A DNA stretch of 64,000 bases. It comes from Conus ventricosus. Taxonomy: Eukaryota > Mollusca > Gastropoda > Neogastropoda > Conidae. Below, piece by piece: positions 1-10,891 of the stretch. Numbering within the stretch: position 1 is the stretch's first letter; every line of letters begins with the position of its first letter. The notes beneath the pieces were generated by a model. That model was not told the origin of the DNA. It did not search any database and saw nothing but the letters and a program-made list of their open reading frames with translations. Where the stretch lies: the NCBI GenBank assembly GCA_018398815.1, contig CM031604.1:49675306-49739305 (forward strand). Reading direction: 5' to 3'. Both the position numbers and the translations under genes were made by a program.

Positions 1-268
1 ATGAATGTAATGCAAGATCGAGCGGATTTTCTCCCTCTTTAAGTAGTTTTGTTTGCTGCAACTCAAAAACTATGAACGGGCCGATGGCAGTTGTAAAGCC
101 TAACATTTTAGCTAGCTCTTTATCAAAATAGTACCCTACTTCTTCTTCTTCAGGTTGAAGGCCAACATTGTTTTTAGATTTGCATTGTAAGTTTGAGAGC
201 ATGTCGAAGTTACTCATTGCTTCTTTTAGCGAGCAAAACCCGTAATAACCATCAGGTATGGTTAACTG
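1..268 (-). pseudogene. Conserved Polinton structural-type protein, partial
   Basis: The minus strand is open from 268 to the window edge for about 89 codons. It includes a segment reading IPDGYYGF and a later segment reading ELAKMLGF, a pattern I associate with Polinton minor-capsid or penton-like proteins. A stop codon lies immediately upstream in the same frame, so the N-terminal part is broken or frameshifted, and the C-terminus is cut off by the window. The penton-like assignment is inference; the long open frame with Polinton neighbours is what is seen. Confidence 0.4.
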
Positions 269-663
269 CTAACTAATTGGCCTCTATTATTAATTTTTTA
301 ATCTTATTTTTTCCCCTGGCTTTGCTTATATTAAACCATACGACTTTGTAGAATATTTCATGGAGCGCGACCGTTTGGTTCCGCATTCGTTATTAATAGC
401 TTTGTTCTAAAAACGAAGGGCGGTCTTGAGTTTTTTATTGTTACAAACATTTTTAAAAAAATTAAAAATGAGTGCATTCAATAGCTGATGCAAAATATTC
501 TGTTGGGCCGCACTACAATCTTAAATATAACAACTGACACCCTCGACATTTCTGTGACCCCAGACTGACCCCTTTTCATAAAAAGGTAAGTACTCCATTA
601 AGCAGATTCTTAACCCCCCTTTTAAAAAAAGATACATCGCAAAAGTGTGGTTTAGTCTTTCCG
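269..663. other. AT-rich interval without a recognised gene
   Basis: The interval contains short broken frames only. It may hold the decayed N-terminal half of the minus-strand gene ending at 268 and the promoter region of the plus-strand gene starting at 664. Confidence 0.4.
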
Positions 664-1663
664 ATGCAGTTTTTATCAGAACCGTTAAACTTTGCTGTGT
701 TTTGTGCAACAACGGGGTGTGGAGTGTCGTATGCTGATCACTTAAATCATCCTAATCCTTTGGTTAGTCATGTACAGATTTCATTTCTATTACACCTTCA
801 GACGTATTTGACTGAACTGCAAGCGCCATTACCAAATGACAAACCGTTTAATCCATTCAGAAACAGAATAGACATGAAGGCTTTTGAAAGAATCTGTAAC
901 AAAATTCAATATTAACATCAAGACAGACTTTAACAAAGTCTGATCTTAACCCATGGCTTGGGGCACCCCTTATTATTGGGGCGTGCACAGAAAGTATAAG
1001 TATGACTGGAATCCTCCTTACACATCTTTCTCTTCAGGCACAACTGTTCACCTCAGGGTCCATAGAGCAAGAGCATAAAACAGCTGGACAACTTTTATCT
1101 TAGACACTTCTAAGGGCCTAACTAGAGCGGGAATAGAAGAATAAACGACTCTATTCGTACTTACGTTTGGTGTTTGCTAGGTTCACAAGCACGGGCAAGA
1201 TCGAGCATAACTGATCCTTCTACTGGCTTTGATGCACAAAAACAATTTTTTAGCAAATTTAGAGGATGCCATTAATTCTACAGTTGATTTACCTTAAAGT
1301 ATAAAAAGGTACCAAGATGTTTTACAATACGCAAGATCAAAAGTAGACTTTGCTGTTGGCACTGGTTTATACATGTACCTTCTGACCTCAGACTCCAGGT
1401 AGGAACAAAATGAACTACAACAATTGAAATTCTTGTTGCAGGAAAATGAACAGAAGGTTGGGCAAAACGACATAAATTCTGAGCCAGTAATATTGCAAGC
1501 AGTAAAAAAACAAGATGACCCCCCAAGAAAATAAGTCTTTCCAATCCCCGCGGCCCAAAGCCCAAAGGCCGTTGAAGATCTGGACTCTGTTCGCGATGAC
1601 CATGAATATGAAAAGACAGCACTTGTTCTTGGATTAACTGGCATAGGATTACTCGGTTTTTAA
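664..1663 (+). pseudogene. Conserved Polinton protein with C-terminal membrane segment, broken
   Basis: An 83-codon frame starting at 664 opens with MQFLSEPLNFAVF and a CATTGCG segment. After the stop near 915, related coding is visible in shifted frames: a tyrosine-rich part at 953-1,020 (MAWGTPYYWG), a segment near 1,310 (YQDVLQYARSKVDFAVGTG) and a C-terminus EYEKTALVLGLTGIGLLGF that ends at 1,661-1,663 with a short hydrophobic helix. I recall these blocks as parts of one widely conserved Polinton-encoded protein of unknown function, possibly a virion component. At least four frameshifts or stops make it a pseudogene. Its 3' end overlaps that of the convergent minus-strand gene by about 15 bases. 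Confidence 0.5.
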
Positions 1664-2799
1664 ACTTACTAAATATTAACCAACTATTAAGAGAACTAAT
1701 GTCCATAAGTGCTCAGCCATAAAGCCAACTACTTTGCTTGCGTAGACAAAAGCCAGCTAACAATACCTCCTAATATACCAGGTAAAGAGTCTATAGCTTT
1801 ACCAGCTAATTTTTTTATAAACTCGCAAGATGACCCAAGCTGTTTTTTTTACCCAAGATTTATCAGGGGGGGGCGATGGCGATGGAAGCACTGGACTTTG
1901 ACCGCCGCCGCCTGGTAATAGCCAACACCAGTGTGCTTATTGCAAATCCTAAGGCTGTTATAACGCTTGCAAATGTGACTCCTTGCTCTCTAAACAGTGT
2001 TCTTATTCTTTCGCTAGCGTTGTTGTCTTCATATAAAATTCTTTGGATAGTTTCTCTTATTCTGCACTTGAGTTCGTAATTGCTCTCGGTTAGTAGACAA
2101 CGCTTCTAGTCTTGCGATCTTTCTTGTTCAAGATCTTTTAGTTTTGGGGGGTTATTCTTTTTTTAATATCAGACCCTAAGTTGGCGTCATCACCCTCAAC
2201 AAGTTTTTCTTTTTTCTCTTTTTATATGCTCATCTATTTCCCCCATTTTTTGCTAAATTGTTTGTTAATTCGCCTCTAAGGGTTCTTAAAGCATGATCAA
2301 GGGCCGCTATTTCCTCGATGGGTAGCGGTGGAGTCGGTATAGTCTTTAATGCTGTTTCTTCTGAAAAATGGTTTTTGCCTCTATTGCATTTATTATTTCA
2401 ATCTGCCGATTGATTTAATTTTTTAAGTTCCATGTTTTGTATTTGGTTAGCTGTTGGAAGTTCTTGCGTGTGTTTTGAATTTTAGCAACTGCATCCCTAT
2501 CTAATTTTGGTTTAGCAATGCTAAGGCGATTTTGATCGCCACACGAGCCTTTGTCTAATTGTACTCTTTTTTAAAAACTTTGATGAGTCTGGTTTAAAAT
2601 GTAAGCTGAACAAGTTTGTCCTTGGTCGCTCCTCAAAAAACAAATGGTCATCTTTTACTTAAAAAATCATTAGGGTCTATAAATTCGGGAGGTTCTTGGC
2701 CTAAAACTTTGGTATAATGATCTGACCTTACTTTCTGTTAATTCACGCCGCAATGAGGGCGCCGAGCGATGCTGTATTAAAAGGGATCATTTCACTCAT
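1649..2799 (-). pseudogene. Conserved Polinton coiled-coil/membrane protein, broken
   Basis: The minus strand from the ATG at 2,799 reads MSEMIPFNTASLGALIAA, then in shifted frames shows a charged coiled-coil region (ARLEALSTNREQL is visible with one stop), a segment IRTLFREQGVTFASVITALG and a hydrophobic helix AISTLVLAI near 1,915-1,990. It ends with another hydrophobic stretch (AEHLWTLVLLIVG) and a stop at 1,649-1,651. This order, N-terminal domain, long coiled coil, membrane segment and C-terminal hydrophobic tail, matches a large conserved Polinton protein family of unknown function that I recall from invertebrate genomes. Multiple stops and frameshifts show decay. It faces the 664-1,663 gene and the two overlap at their 3' ends. 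Confidence 0.5.
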
Positions 2800-2861
2800 G
2801 TCGTCTCCAGGATCAAAATCATCATAATCTTCATCTTCAATGCCTGCCATGTTTCTTTAAT

Positions 2862-2894
2862 AAATTTAAATTTTTTAATTTGTTTTATAAAAAA
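2862..2894 (+). promoter_or_regulatory. AT-rich TATA-like leader of the capsid gene
   Basis: The bases before the ATG at 2,895 are almost pure A/T and end in TTTTATAAAAAA directly against the start codon. Similar boxes precede other genes of this element, for example at 10,056-10,066 (minus) and 11,300-11,316. A promoter role is inferred from the repetition and placement. Confidence 0.4.
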
Positions 2895-4195
2895 ATGCCC
2901 CAAGCATATGGCTCGATTTTTTGACCCGCATAGAAGGCTGAAAGAGCCCTTTGGCGTGAAGGGAAAAAAGCGGAATATTATGTTCCAAATAATCCATCTA
3001 CTATTGATGCAGAAACAAATTCTTACTGTCAAATTTCCAGACCAGAGCGGATGAAGTGATTGTGCCAGGGTCTGCGCGTCTTACTTTCAAAATAGTACTC
3101 GCTTCAACAACAGACACACACAGGACAGTTGTCCAGAATTTTGGGGCGGGCAATCTTTAAGAAAATTTCTATAAAACTTGAGGGCAAGAAATATTTTCTT
3201 TACACAATGCAGACTTTTTTTTAACACTATTTTGATCTATGGCTAACCGGGAATGAAAGGGATGATCTTGCGTTTCAAGGAATCGAAAAAATGAAGAAGC
3301 ACTAAAACTTAGAAAGGCGCCGCAAATCGCCGCAGATGCTAAAAGCAGCAAAAAGGCTGTAGCTGTAAATTTTGCGTATGGAAAATCGTTTTTTTCCCTT
3401 CCCTTAGATTTTGAGTTGTTAAAAGCGCAAGTGCCATACTTTCAAAAGGGGCAATTAAAAGACAGATTGTCATATGAACTAACTTTTAATGAATACAAAC
3501 GTGTTATCAGATCATCAGACACCGAAGCAAAGTACAGCATTTCCTGACATCTCGTTAGAGTTTGACGTTGTTAGCAACCCTAAATTTTGCAAGGCTGATT
3601 GAGCAACAAAATCAGTCAAAATTAGCAATATAAATTTCGAAAGAGTGATTCATCATAAACATATCCTAAAAAGCGGGCAGACGCTATATGGAATTTTAGT
3701 TTTAGTGTCGCAGCAAGATCGCTTAAGGTATTTTATTGCTGTGCGAAGATGAAGAACCGTTCAAAAGAGGAAGTGAAAAGTTTTTTAATCCTAAAATAAC
3801 GAAAGTACAATGTTCCCATTGAGGGTAGTCCTAACCAAATCTATGCTAGCGGGCTTAAACCTTATCAGCATTTGGAGGAAATAAGAAAACTGTTTGGAGG
3901 CGGGAGGTGTAGAATCCAACAGTAGACCTTATGTCTAAAGATTTTTGCACCTTCACAATGTTTTGACTTGAGATTATTTAACAACGAAATACGGTTTATG
4001 GATTGACCTAAGGTCAACAGAGGATAATCAGTTGCATGGAAGCGGGAGAACTGTGAGAGACGAATAAACATTCAAATTGATAAAGAAGAAAAAAAAGCCG
4101 ATAAACGCTTAATGTACATTTGTTTTTAATATATGATGGCCCGCTGAATATTGAAAATAACAGATTAAAAAGATATACAATACTAAATTATTTTT
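2895..4195 (+). pseudogene. Polinton major capsid protein (double jelly-roll type), broken
   Basis: Coding blocks appear in order across three frames: an N-terminal part with YYVPNNPSTIDAET near 2,972-3,013, a segment ARLTFKIVLASTTDT near 3,080, then PLDFELLKAQVPYFQKG and DRLSYELTFNEY at 3,400-3,500, DISLEFDVVSNP near 3,550, FFNPKITKVQ near 3,785, PNQIYASGLKPYQHLEE near 3,835, and a C-terminal YGLWIDLRSTEDNQLHGSG near 3,985 followed by LNIENNR near 4,145. These blocks match the family I know as the Polinton/adintovirus hexon-type capsid protein. Frameshifts and stops occur between nearly all blocks, so no functional protein is encoded. It precedes a second structural-type gene in the same orientation. 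Confidence 0.65.
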
Positions 4196-4210
4196 ATTTT
4201 TTTAAAAAGC

Positions 4211-4910
4211 ATGTCGTTCAGGTTTATCCAAACGTGCCTACAGCGCCGCCAAAGAAAGAGATAGTAGAAAACCCTAGCATAAAAACCTTCAGATTAAACC
4301 CAATATTACACAAATGCAACAAAAACTAGAGCAGGACCTTTCAAAATACAGCAAAACCAAACGAAGGTATTCTGCTGCCTGTAAAGCTGTTACATATGTT
4401 AATACTGAGCATCAACTAAAGTGCTGCATCGGCAGGAACAAGTGTAGGCCTCTTAGCAACGGGCATAGGCGCACCCGCAGCTTTACCCCCTAGGAGGTTT
4501 GTCTTTAGCTCTCGGTCTGTGTTCATTAGCTGTAAGTGCGGCTGGCAAAAAAAATTTAAAAACTAAACTCCAAAAGCACACAGCTATGGTTCAACTAATA
4601 ACGGCTAAACTTAGTTTTGTTTAAACTGACAAGAAATAAGCGCTTGTTGACTCAAACATCACGGATGAAGAATTTAATCGTTTACAGGACCCTTTTGATG
4701 ACACAAAAGACAAAAGTTTGATCTTCAAAGAAAGGGGAGGACAAAGTTTTTCTCAACAGCCCGACCCCGAGCAGATAAAAAAGGAATCTTTAAAAAAGTA
4801 AACGAGACATTAAACTCTGTTCTAAACAGCTCACAGTAACAACATCGAAGGGTGTTTATACTTTAGTTTATGAGTCCAAGCACAAAAAAGCCGTTGATAT
4901 TGATTTTTGA
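4211..4910 (+). pseudogene. Conserved Polinton protein with glycine/alanine-rich hydrophobic core, broken
   Basis: Starting near the ATG at 4,211, shifted frames show a proline/lysine-rich N-terminus (APPKKEIVENPSIKT near 4,245), a charged stretch, then a long hydrophobic Gly/Ala segment at about 4,440-4,550 (TSVGLLATGIGAPAAL and GGLSLALGLCSLAVSAAG), an amphipathic part (KHTAMVQLITAKL) and NITDEEFNRLQDPFDDT near 4,660. The tail ends VYESKHKKAVDIDF with a stop at 4,908-4,910. Several stops interrupt it. The architecture, a two-helix glycine-zipper-like membrane domain flanked by charged regions, recurs in Polintons; its function is not known to me and a virion membrane role is only a guess. 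Confidence 0.5.
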
Positions 4911-4965
4911 TTAATTATTTTTTTTTAATTTAAATAAATATTTTTAGTTAGAAAAGAAACTCAAC
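4911..4965 (+). promoter_or_regulatory. AT-rich spacer before the DNA polymerase gene
   Basis: A nearly pure A/T block of about 40 bases separates the preceding stop codon (4,910) from the polymerase ATG (4,966). By analogy with the other gene-proximal boxes it probably carries the promoter. No experimental consensus is known to me. Confidence 0.35.
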
Positions 4966-7900
4966 ATGGCTAAGATATATGAAGGACCAGACGAATTGTT
5001 TGAAGGAATGCTTGAGAGAGAGCGTTTATCAAGAGCACTGAATGATATTGATTTAGAAGTCATTGATCCAACAAACGTACAGGCAAGCGTTGTTCATGCT
5101 ATTTCTCAAGTTCCAAGTAAACTAACAATAGACCCGCCAGTTAAAGTAATGTTAGCTGTTTTTAATCGACTATGTAACAATAAATGAAAAAATCTAAAGT
5201 CTGGGTTTCGACCCAAACAACAGACTATCCCTTTCCTCTAATGACTTAACACCCGTTGGGGAGACGAACTGCTTGCACAGTTTGACGCTGCCGCTGAAGA
5301 ACCAAAATGAGAGGCTCTGGTTTGGTCAGAGGGCGAAGTCTTAGAGATCAGACTAAAACAGGCTAGTTGCGCCGATTGTTGGTAAGGTTACATTCCACTA
5401 CCTCCAGCATTAGTTGCAAAAAGAGCAGTTCTAAACATAAAGAATACAGACAACAAATGTTTTTATGTGGTGTGTTCTCGCAAGGCTGCATCACGCCGCA
5501 AAAACGCAGAGAGAGTGTCTAACTATTTGGGGTTACATCAATGATCTTAACTTTAGTGGGGTGTCCTTTCCTGTTAGTGTAGACCAATTGATCATTTTGA
5601 AGAACAAAACAAACCAATAACTGTTAATGATACACATGGGATGAGGAAAAAAAATCTACTGCCAATTAAAGTGTCCAAGAACACCAACAATAGGGGATCC
5701 AGGCAAAAATCATGTTGACTTACTGCTGAGGCTTTCACCAGCGGGGCTACCGCATTACACATTGATACGAACAATGAGCAGATTATTGGCGCATACTTCA
5801 AAAAACACTAACAAACAAGAATTCTGCAGAAAAGTTTAACAAGAATTCCATCTGGCAAGCCCGCGAGTGAAATATAAAACATTGTATTAACCCATTGACT
5901 GTAATACAGAACTAATACCCCCCACCCGGATCTAAAGTTAGTTTTAAGACCTGGAAACGGATGCAACATTCTCCATACGTAGTTTACGCAGACTTCGAGT
6001 CGCTTATTGTTCCTTATGAAGGGCCAATCCCACAGAAACTTCCAAAAACAGTCTTAATGAGTAATCATCAGATTTGTTCATTTTCCTTCATTTTGTCAGG
6101 TCGGATGGCGTTCATTCAAAGCCAGTAAATTATTTGAGGGCCAAATGCTGGGAGAATACTTCTTAGAACGCATGCAGCAAGTGCGTAATGACTGTTCTAA
6201 TAATCTAAACTTATCTTTAAATCAAAAAAATGACGCCTGAAGACCAACAACAGTAAGTGACTCAGCCACACATTGTTGGATTTGCGTTTTAGGTCTCTCA
6301 TCAGACGCAGAGAATCCGACAGTAAGAGACCATGATCACATAGGGAAAGTTCAGAGGGGCAGCACACAGTAAATGCAATCTTCAACTAAGTTTGAACCAA
6401 AGACATGGAAAAAGCTGCCCCTCTTCTTTCATAACTTGCGAGGTTACGACTCTCACCTTATAATGCGAGCAGTAAACGACGCCTTCAGGTGTTTTATGCA
6501 TTGCACAGTCATCAGAAAAGTACATGTGCTTTAATCTAAATAACATGTCTTTTTAGACTCTATGCAACACAATGATGGGTTCATTAGAGTCACTGGCATG
6601 TCCTTAAAGGCCTGCCCAATAACGGAAGAATATTTTGACTCAACTCTTGTTAGAAAGGGGTTTACCCTTATGAGTACATGAACAGTTGGGGAAAAGGGTT
6701 TTATGAAGACACACTTCCTCCTAAAGGCGCGTTCTTTTCTAGTCTTAGAGGAAAGGACATCAGTGATTCTGATTACCAGCAGCTCAAGATGCGTGGCAGA
6801 AGTTAGAGTGTAAAACAATGGGAGACTATCATGACTCCTACTTGAGGGGTGATACATGTTTGTTTTGGGGGATATTTTTGAAAACTATAGAAAGACCTGC
6901 ATGAAACATTATAGCCGGGATCCCGCGCATTACATTTCTGCGCCCCGGGATGAGCTGGGATGCTTTCTTAAAGTTTACTGGGTACAGATTGATTTATTGT
7001 CTGACCTACCAAAGATCCAGATGATTGAAAACGGATTTCGCGGAGGAATTAGTTTTGGCGTCGCATCATTACTGTAAAGCAAACAACAAATACTTGGACG
7101 ATTATGATCCCAGTAAAAGGTCTAACTATCTTATGTATTTAGATGCAAACAATCTGTATGGATGGGCAAATGGCGGGAATCACTTCCCTTACGTAACTTT
7201 AAAATGTACACAGGCGGCGATCCGAATAATATTCAAAAGGCATTAAAGTGGTTGGGCAGTTTAAAGCCTGATCAACAGCGTGGTTTCATTCTAGAAGTTG
7301 ATTTAGAATATCCTCATGAACTCCATGATCTGCATAATGACTATCCATTAGCAGCAGAAAGTCTAAAGATGGATCCAAGAGAGGCTGCCTAAACTTGGGG
7401 CCTAATCTTCGAGGCAAAAAAAATTATGTCTGTCATTACAGGCTTCTACAATTTTATTTAAGACATGGTTTGAAGTTGACAGCTGTTCATCGTATAATTG
7501 CTTTTGATCAAGAACAGTTCATGAAACCATACATCATGAAGAACTCTGATTCAGAACTAAATCCGCAGATGCTTCAGAAAAAGAACTTTTTCAAGCTGAT
7601 GAACAACAGTTGTTTCGGAAAGACTATGGAGAATCCGCACAAGCGTAAAGATGTCAGATTAGTCACCAGAGAGAACGAAGCAATTAAGCTGACTTCAAAA
7701 CCTAATTATCAGGACTTCAGAAAATTTCATGATCAGCTTTTTGGCATAATGATGAAAAAAAAGAAAGTCAAATTGGACAAGCCCGTTTTTATTGGGTTTA
7801 CTGTTTTAGAATTATCAAAGCTTTTGATGTTAGAATTTCTTTATGACTACTTTAAGCCCTCGTATCCTGAGTCCAGAGTACTTTACACAGATACAGATAG

Positions 7901-8357
7901 TTTTGTTATAGATATTTATAAAGACATGGAATTAGAAGTAGCTAAAGGAGCGAGTGGATGGTATGACACGTCCGATTATCCTAAAGATTCGCCTTTACAT
8001 TCAATTACTAACAAGAAGGTTTTAGGAAAGATGAAGGATGAATTATCTGGAAAGGTGATCAAGGAGTATGTGGGGTTAAGGTAAAAAAATGTACAGTATT
8101 TCGAGCCAGGAGAAAATCATTAAGAAAGCAAAGGGAATATCTCGCAGTGTTGTGCAGTCAAACATATCACATGACAACTACAAAGAAGCATTGTTTGGCA
8201 ATAAGACTTTTCATCATGACAACGTAAAACTGCGATCTAATCTACATGAGATCAACACAACAGTTGTAACAAGAAGTCGTTAGATAGAACAAACACAAAA
8301 CGTGTGTTTGTTAATCCGGAGTTTTCATATGCAATCGGGCACTGGAGGACCGCATAA
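4966..8357 (+). pseudogene. Protein-primed family B DNA polymerase (PolB), frameshifted
   Basis: The family replicates linear genomes from a protein-bound terminus. An intact 73-codon N-terminus (4,966-5,184) is followed by degraded frames in which the exonuclease motif I (YADFESL, 5,985-6,003) and motif II (NLRGYDSHL, 6,433-6,459) can be read. In the palm, DANNLYGWA lies at 7,142-7,168, EVDLEYPHELHDLHNDYPLA near 7,300, the conserved KLMNNSCFGKTMEN block at 7,593-7,634 and the metal-binding YTDTDS motif at 7,884-7,901. The stretch 7,395-8,081 is open for 229 codons. The last part resumes after a frameshift near 8,280 and stops at 8,355-8,357. Many stops lie between 5,190 and 7,030, so the gene is inactive, but its catalytic C-terminal portion is well preserved. 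The motif order is unmistakable for the DNA_pol_B_2 class. Confidence 0.9.
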
Positions 8358-8418
8358 ACAGGGGGGTTTATATTTTTCATCAACTTTTGTTATAAGATCA
8401 ATCATAGCTTCATCCAAT

Positions 8419-8661
8419 TCATTTAAATCTTTTCTCATGTTTGCTTGACGCGTTCGAATTTTTTTTTATTATTTCAAGATATTCTTTTTCCCAATTTGGG
8501 GGTTTGGATTGTAGGTGATCTGGATGATTTAGCATGCATTGATTAATCCCCGAAAATGTTTCCTTAATAGCATTACACGCATGAAATGATTCCCGTATCA
8601 TTTTCAAGGTCTCTTCCTTTACCATTCTTGTTTCGTTCTGCACTTCCTTCTGAGCTTCCAT
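8419..8661 (-). CDS. Small coiled-coil protein of the Polinton
   Basis: This 80-residue frame is highly charged and predicted helical throughout, rich in Glu, Lys and Asn, with no membrane segment. It follows the integrase on the same strand and converges with the polymerase gene. I do not recognise the family. It could be a small structural or accessory protein, or a chance frame; the location within a tightly packed set of intact frames favours a real gene. Confidence 0.45.
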   Translation of the reverse strand: MEAQKEVQNETRMVKEETLKMIRESFHACNAIKETFSGINQCMLNHPDHLQSKPPNWEKEYLEIIKKNSNASSKHEKRFK

Positions 8662-8690
8662 TTTAAACTCAATATATTTACGTAAATTAA

Positions 8691-9640
8691 TTAAAGCGGA
8701 ACTGTGTCTGGTGGGATTATCTGCAGTTCTTCTTTCACAAAAGATCTTTGAGGAGCTGGTTGTTTTGTTGTGTCAGTTTCTCGTAAATAATACACGGGCG
8801 GATTCATTTTTACAATTCTTTTTATTTCATATGGATCAACACTCCAAACTGGATCGGTTGCCCTGATGCGAGTGTCCCCTTCTGCTTCCCCGGTAAATAA
8901 AGGTACCTTACTTTCAAACCAAACGGTAATAGTTTGCCGGATGAAGGCTCTCCTTCAACAACATTTATTGTTTTTCTTTTGATTGTTTGTACTGGTTTTA
9001 ACCCTTTAAATTCTTCATTATTCATTGCGCGCAAAACTGAGGGCAATCTTCTAACCCATTCTGTGTTGCGAGAATTGTCAATCAGCTCTCTGTGATACTG
9101 GTAGGAGAAAAGTCTTTCGGCTAACTGTTTGTTAAAGTTTTCAACTAAAGCCTGTGATCTGTGAACTCCTGGAATGCCTCTTTTAATGGTAACTCTATGT
9201 TTCAACAATAATTGATTCACTTGCCCTTTAAATTCTTTTCCATCATCGACTTGAATCATGCGAGGATAAGTTAGCGGGCCTCGTTGATATATCAGTTGTA
9301 TAGCAACAGCAACAGCAGAAGCACTCTTTTGTGTTAATGGTTCCGCATCTTTGTATCTTGAAGCTATGTCAATGACTGTAAGGGCGTACTTAAATCTTCT
9401 TCGTCTAATCGTATCAGAGGGCAAATATAGAAGATCCATTTGATGGGTGTCGTTCGGTATTGTATTCACAAAGTGTGGTCTCTGTATTCGTCTAGGCGCA
9501 GGTAAATAAATTTGCCAGATTGCTTGTTTAGATAACCATTCTTTTGCTGTTTGTTCACTGACTCCCGCTGCTTGGCTTAGCTTTTTAATTGCTGTTATTC
9601 CCTTCCAATATCCTTTGGGCGAATAATAGATTTTGTTCAT
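8691..9640 (-). pseudogene. Retroviral-type (rve) integrase of the Polinton, one frameshift
   Basis: The integrase inserts the linear element into host DNA. From the ATG at 9,640 the frame is open for 272 codons: an N-terminal helical region, then the RNase H-fold core with Asp69 (HQMDLLYL), Asp132 (VDDGKEF) and Glu167 (VENFNKQL), giving exact D,D-35-E spacing. A frame change at the GGGG run near 8,876-8,880 ends it early at 8,822; the other frame continues through RATDPVWSVDPYEIKR to a stop at 8,691-8,693, which I take as the true C-terminus. A single indel in a homopolymer may be a real mutation or an assembly error. It is transcribed opposite to the polymerase, as often in these elements. 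Confidence 0.88.
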
Positions 9641-9647
9641 TTTTTAT

Positions 9648-10055
9648 TCAGCCAATATTATGTGCAACAAAATACACAACGGTCATGCCAAAGACAATAA
9701 ACCCGATTTCTTGCATCTTTTGTTTTTCTGATGGTTGATAAAAGTCACTGAATTTTGGTGGGGGCAATGTCTCGATTGGTTTGCCTGTTACAAGATAATA
9801 TTGTTTTATTGCTTGATCAACTACTTTAAATGTGTAAGCTGCATGCCCCTGTTTTTTCAGTGTGTTATTAATAAAATCTAACTGCTCAATTCTCTGCTTT
9901 TCATAGCGATCTTGTGCAGCAGCTAGTTGCTCCACAGCTTTGTTATGTCTTTTTCTCTCGCCTTCATCCCGTAGTTTACTAAATGCGTAATTACTTCCAC
10001 TAAAAGCGAGCGCATTAACCACAGCGCCGCCTATCATCATTACGAGTGAAGCCAT
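9648..10055 (-). CDS. Conserved Polinton membrane protein, 135 residues
   Basis: The intact frame has a hydrophobic N-terminus (residues 1-22, MASLVMMIGGAVVNALAFSG), a central charged coiled-coil region (about 27-70), a proline-containing linker and a C-terminal membrane helix (about 115-132, IGFIVFGMTVVYFVAHNIG). The gene lies 7 bases upstream of the integrase start on the same strand, and a TTTATAAAAA box precedes its ATG. I recall this architecture from other Polintons, where the function is unknown. A membrane or virion-associated role is inferred from the two hydrophobic segments. Confidence 0.65.
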   Translation of the reverse strand: MASLVMMIGGAVVNALAFSGSNYAFSKLRDEGERKRHNKAVEQLAAAQDRYEKQRIEQLDFINNTLKKQGHAAYTFKVVDQAIKQYYLVTGKPIETLPPPKFSDFYQPSEKQKMQEIGFIVFGMTVVYFVAHNIG

Positions 10056-10075
10056 TTTTTATAAAGTATTTTTTA

Positions 10076-10306
10076 TTACATATTTATACTGTCTGGAATT
10101 ATTCCTTGCTTGACTAGAAAATCTTTCGTGGCAAACGAAGCTGCAATGATAGCAATTAGCTTTGCTGAATCCTCAAAGTCTAGTTTGCCAAGATCTGCTG
10201 GTTTAATTCTTAACAAGCTTTTACCAAGCATTGAGTATCCTACACTTAGACCTCCAATAACAGCAGAATGGTATACAAGGTTAGCGACAGTTTTTTCGGT
10301 GCTCAT
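10076..10306 (-). CDS. Small two-helix membrane protein of the Polinton, 76 residues
   Basis: The intact frame encodes two hydrophobic helices, about residues 9-28 (LVYHSAVIGGLSVGYSML) and 47-62 (AKLIAIIAASFATKDFLV), joined by a polar loop containing ADLGKLDFED, with a short polar tail. It lies 20 bases upstream of the 135-residue membrane gene and is divergent from the gene at 10,343, sharing a 36-base AT-rich spacer. I recognise the general family as a small Polinton hydrophobic protein without known function. Confidence 0.6.
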   Translation of the reverse strand: MSTEKTVANLVYHSAVIGGLSVGYSMLGKSLLRIKPADLGKLDFEDSAKLIAIIAASFATKDFLVKQGIIPDSINM

Positions 10307-10342
10307 TTTTAGAAAATAAAATAATTATAATTAATAAAAAAC
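10307..10342. promoter_or_regulatory. Divergent AT-rich promoter spacer
   Basis: Only 36 bases, almost all A/T and containing ATAATTATAATTAATAAAA, separate the two divergent start codons at 10,306 (minus) and 10,343 (plus). It must hold the start signals of both genes if both are expressed. Confidence 0.45.
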
Positions 10343-10891
10343 ATGAACAGTGATGATCTACTACAGCTACAAGGCAGCCTAAACCTTCCTGAACTTATGA
10401 ATGACCAAGTTGATGACCAAGCTATTATGCCCAAAAAGGAAAGGCTGTATTCTTTGGCAGCATGTGGAAAAACAAAACAGTTCCTCGGAACTGAATTCAG
10501 CATAGAACAGATTCAACAGATGTCGCCACAAGACATTTTAAAGTATCATAACAGGTATGAAGCGCAGTTGGGGTCGAGAATGGTAAAAAGTGTGGGGCAA
10601 ACGGTTCTTAGTTTGTACACTAAACTAGTCAGTAGATTTGCTCCCATTGATTCTGAACAAGATCTTACGTATGATTTAACGCAAGATCCAGTTTTAACAA
10701 AGTCATTAGAGTCTCTAGGGTGTGATCTGTATTACAGATTTGGAACATTGTTATCGCCATTAATCATAGGATTAATTACTTTTAATCACATAGACTTTAT
10801 TTCCCTTCAAAATGAACGAGTCGGAAAATCAGCAGAATCAGGAAACCCTGAATCAGAAAACATTGAATCAAGTCGAGAAAGTGACCAGTAA
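10343..10891 (+). CDS. Uncharacterised Polinton protein, 182 residues
   Basis: The intact frame begins MNSDDLLQLQGSLNLPEL, has a helical middle region with one hydrophobic stretch (about residues 138-150, GTLLSPLIIGLITF) and a Ser/Glu-rich acidic tail. The tail region overlaps the next gene, which starts in another frame at 10,812. I do not recognise an enzymatic domain. The position next to other conserved Polinton genes and the absence of stops support a real gene. The hydrophobic stretch may be a membrane anchor or a buried core helix. Confidence 0.55.
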   Translation: MNSDDLLQLQGSLNLPELMNDQVDDQAIMPKKERLYSLAACGKTKQFLGTEFSIEQIQQMSPQDILKYHNRYEAQLGSRMVKSVGQTVLSLYTKLVSRFAPIDSEQDLTYDLTQDPVLTKSLESLGCDLYYRFGTLLSPLIIGLITFNHIDFISLQNERVGKSAESGNPESENIESSRESDQ

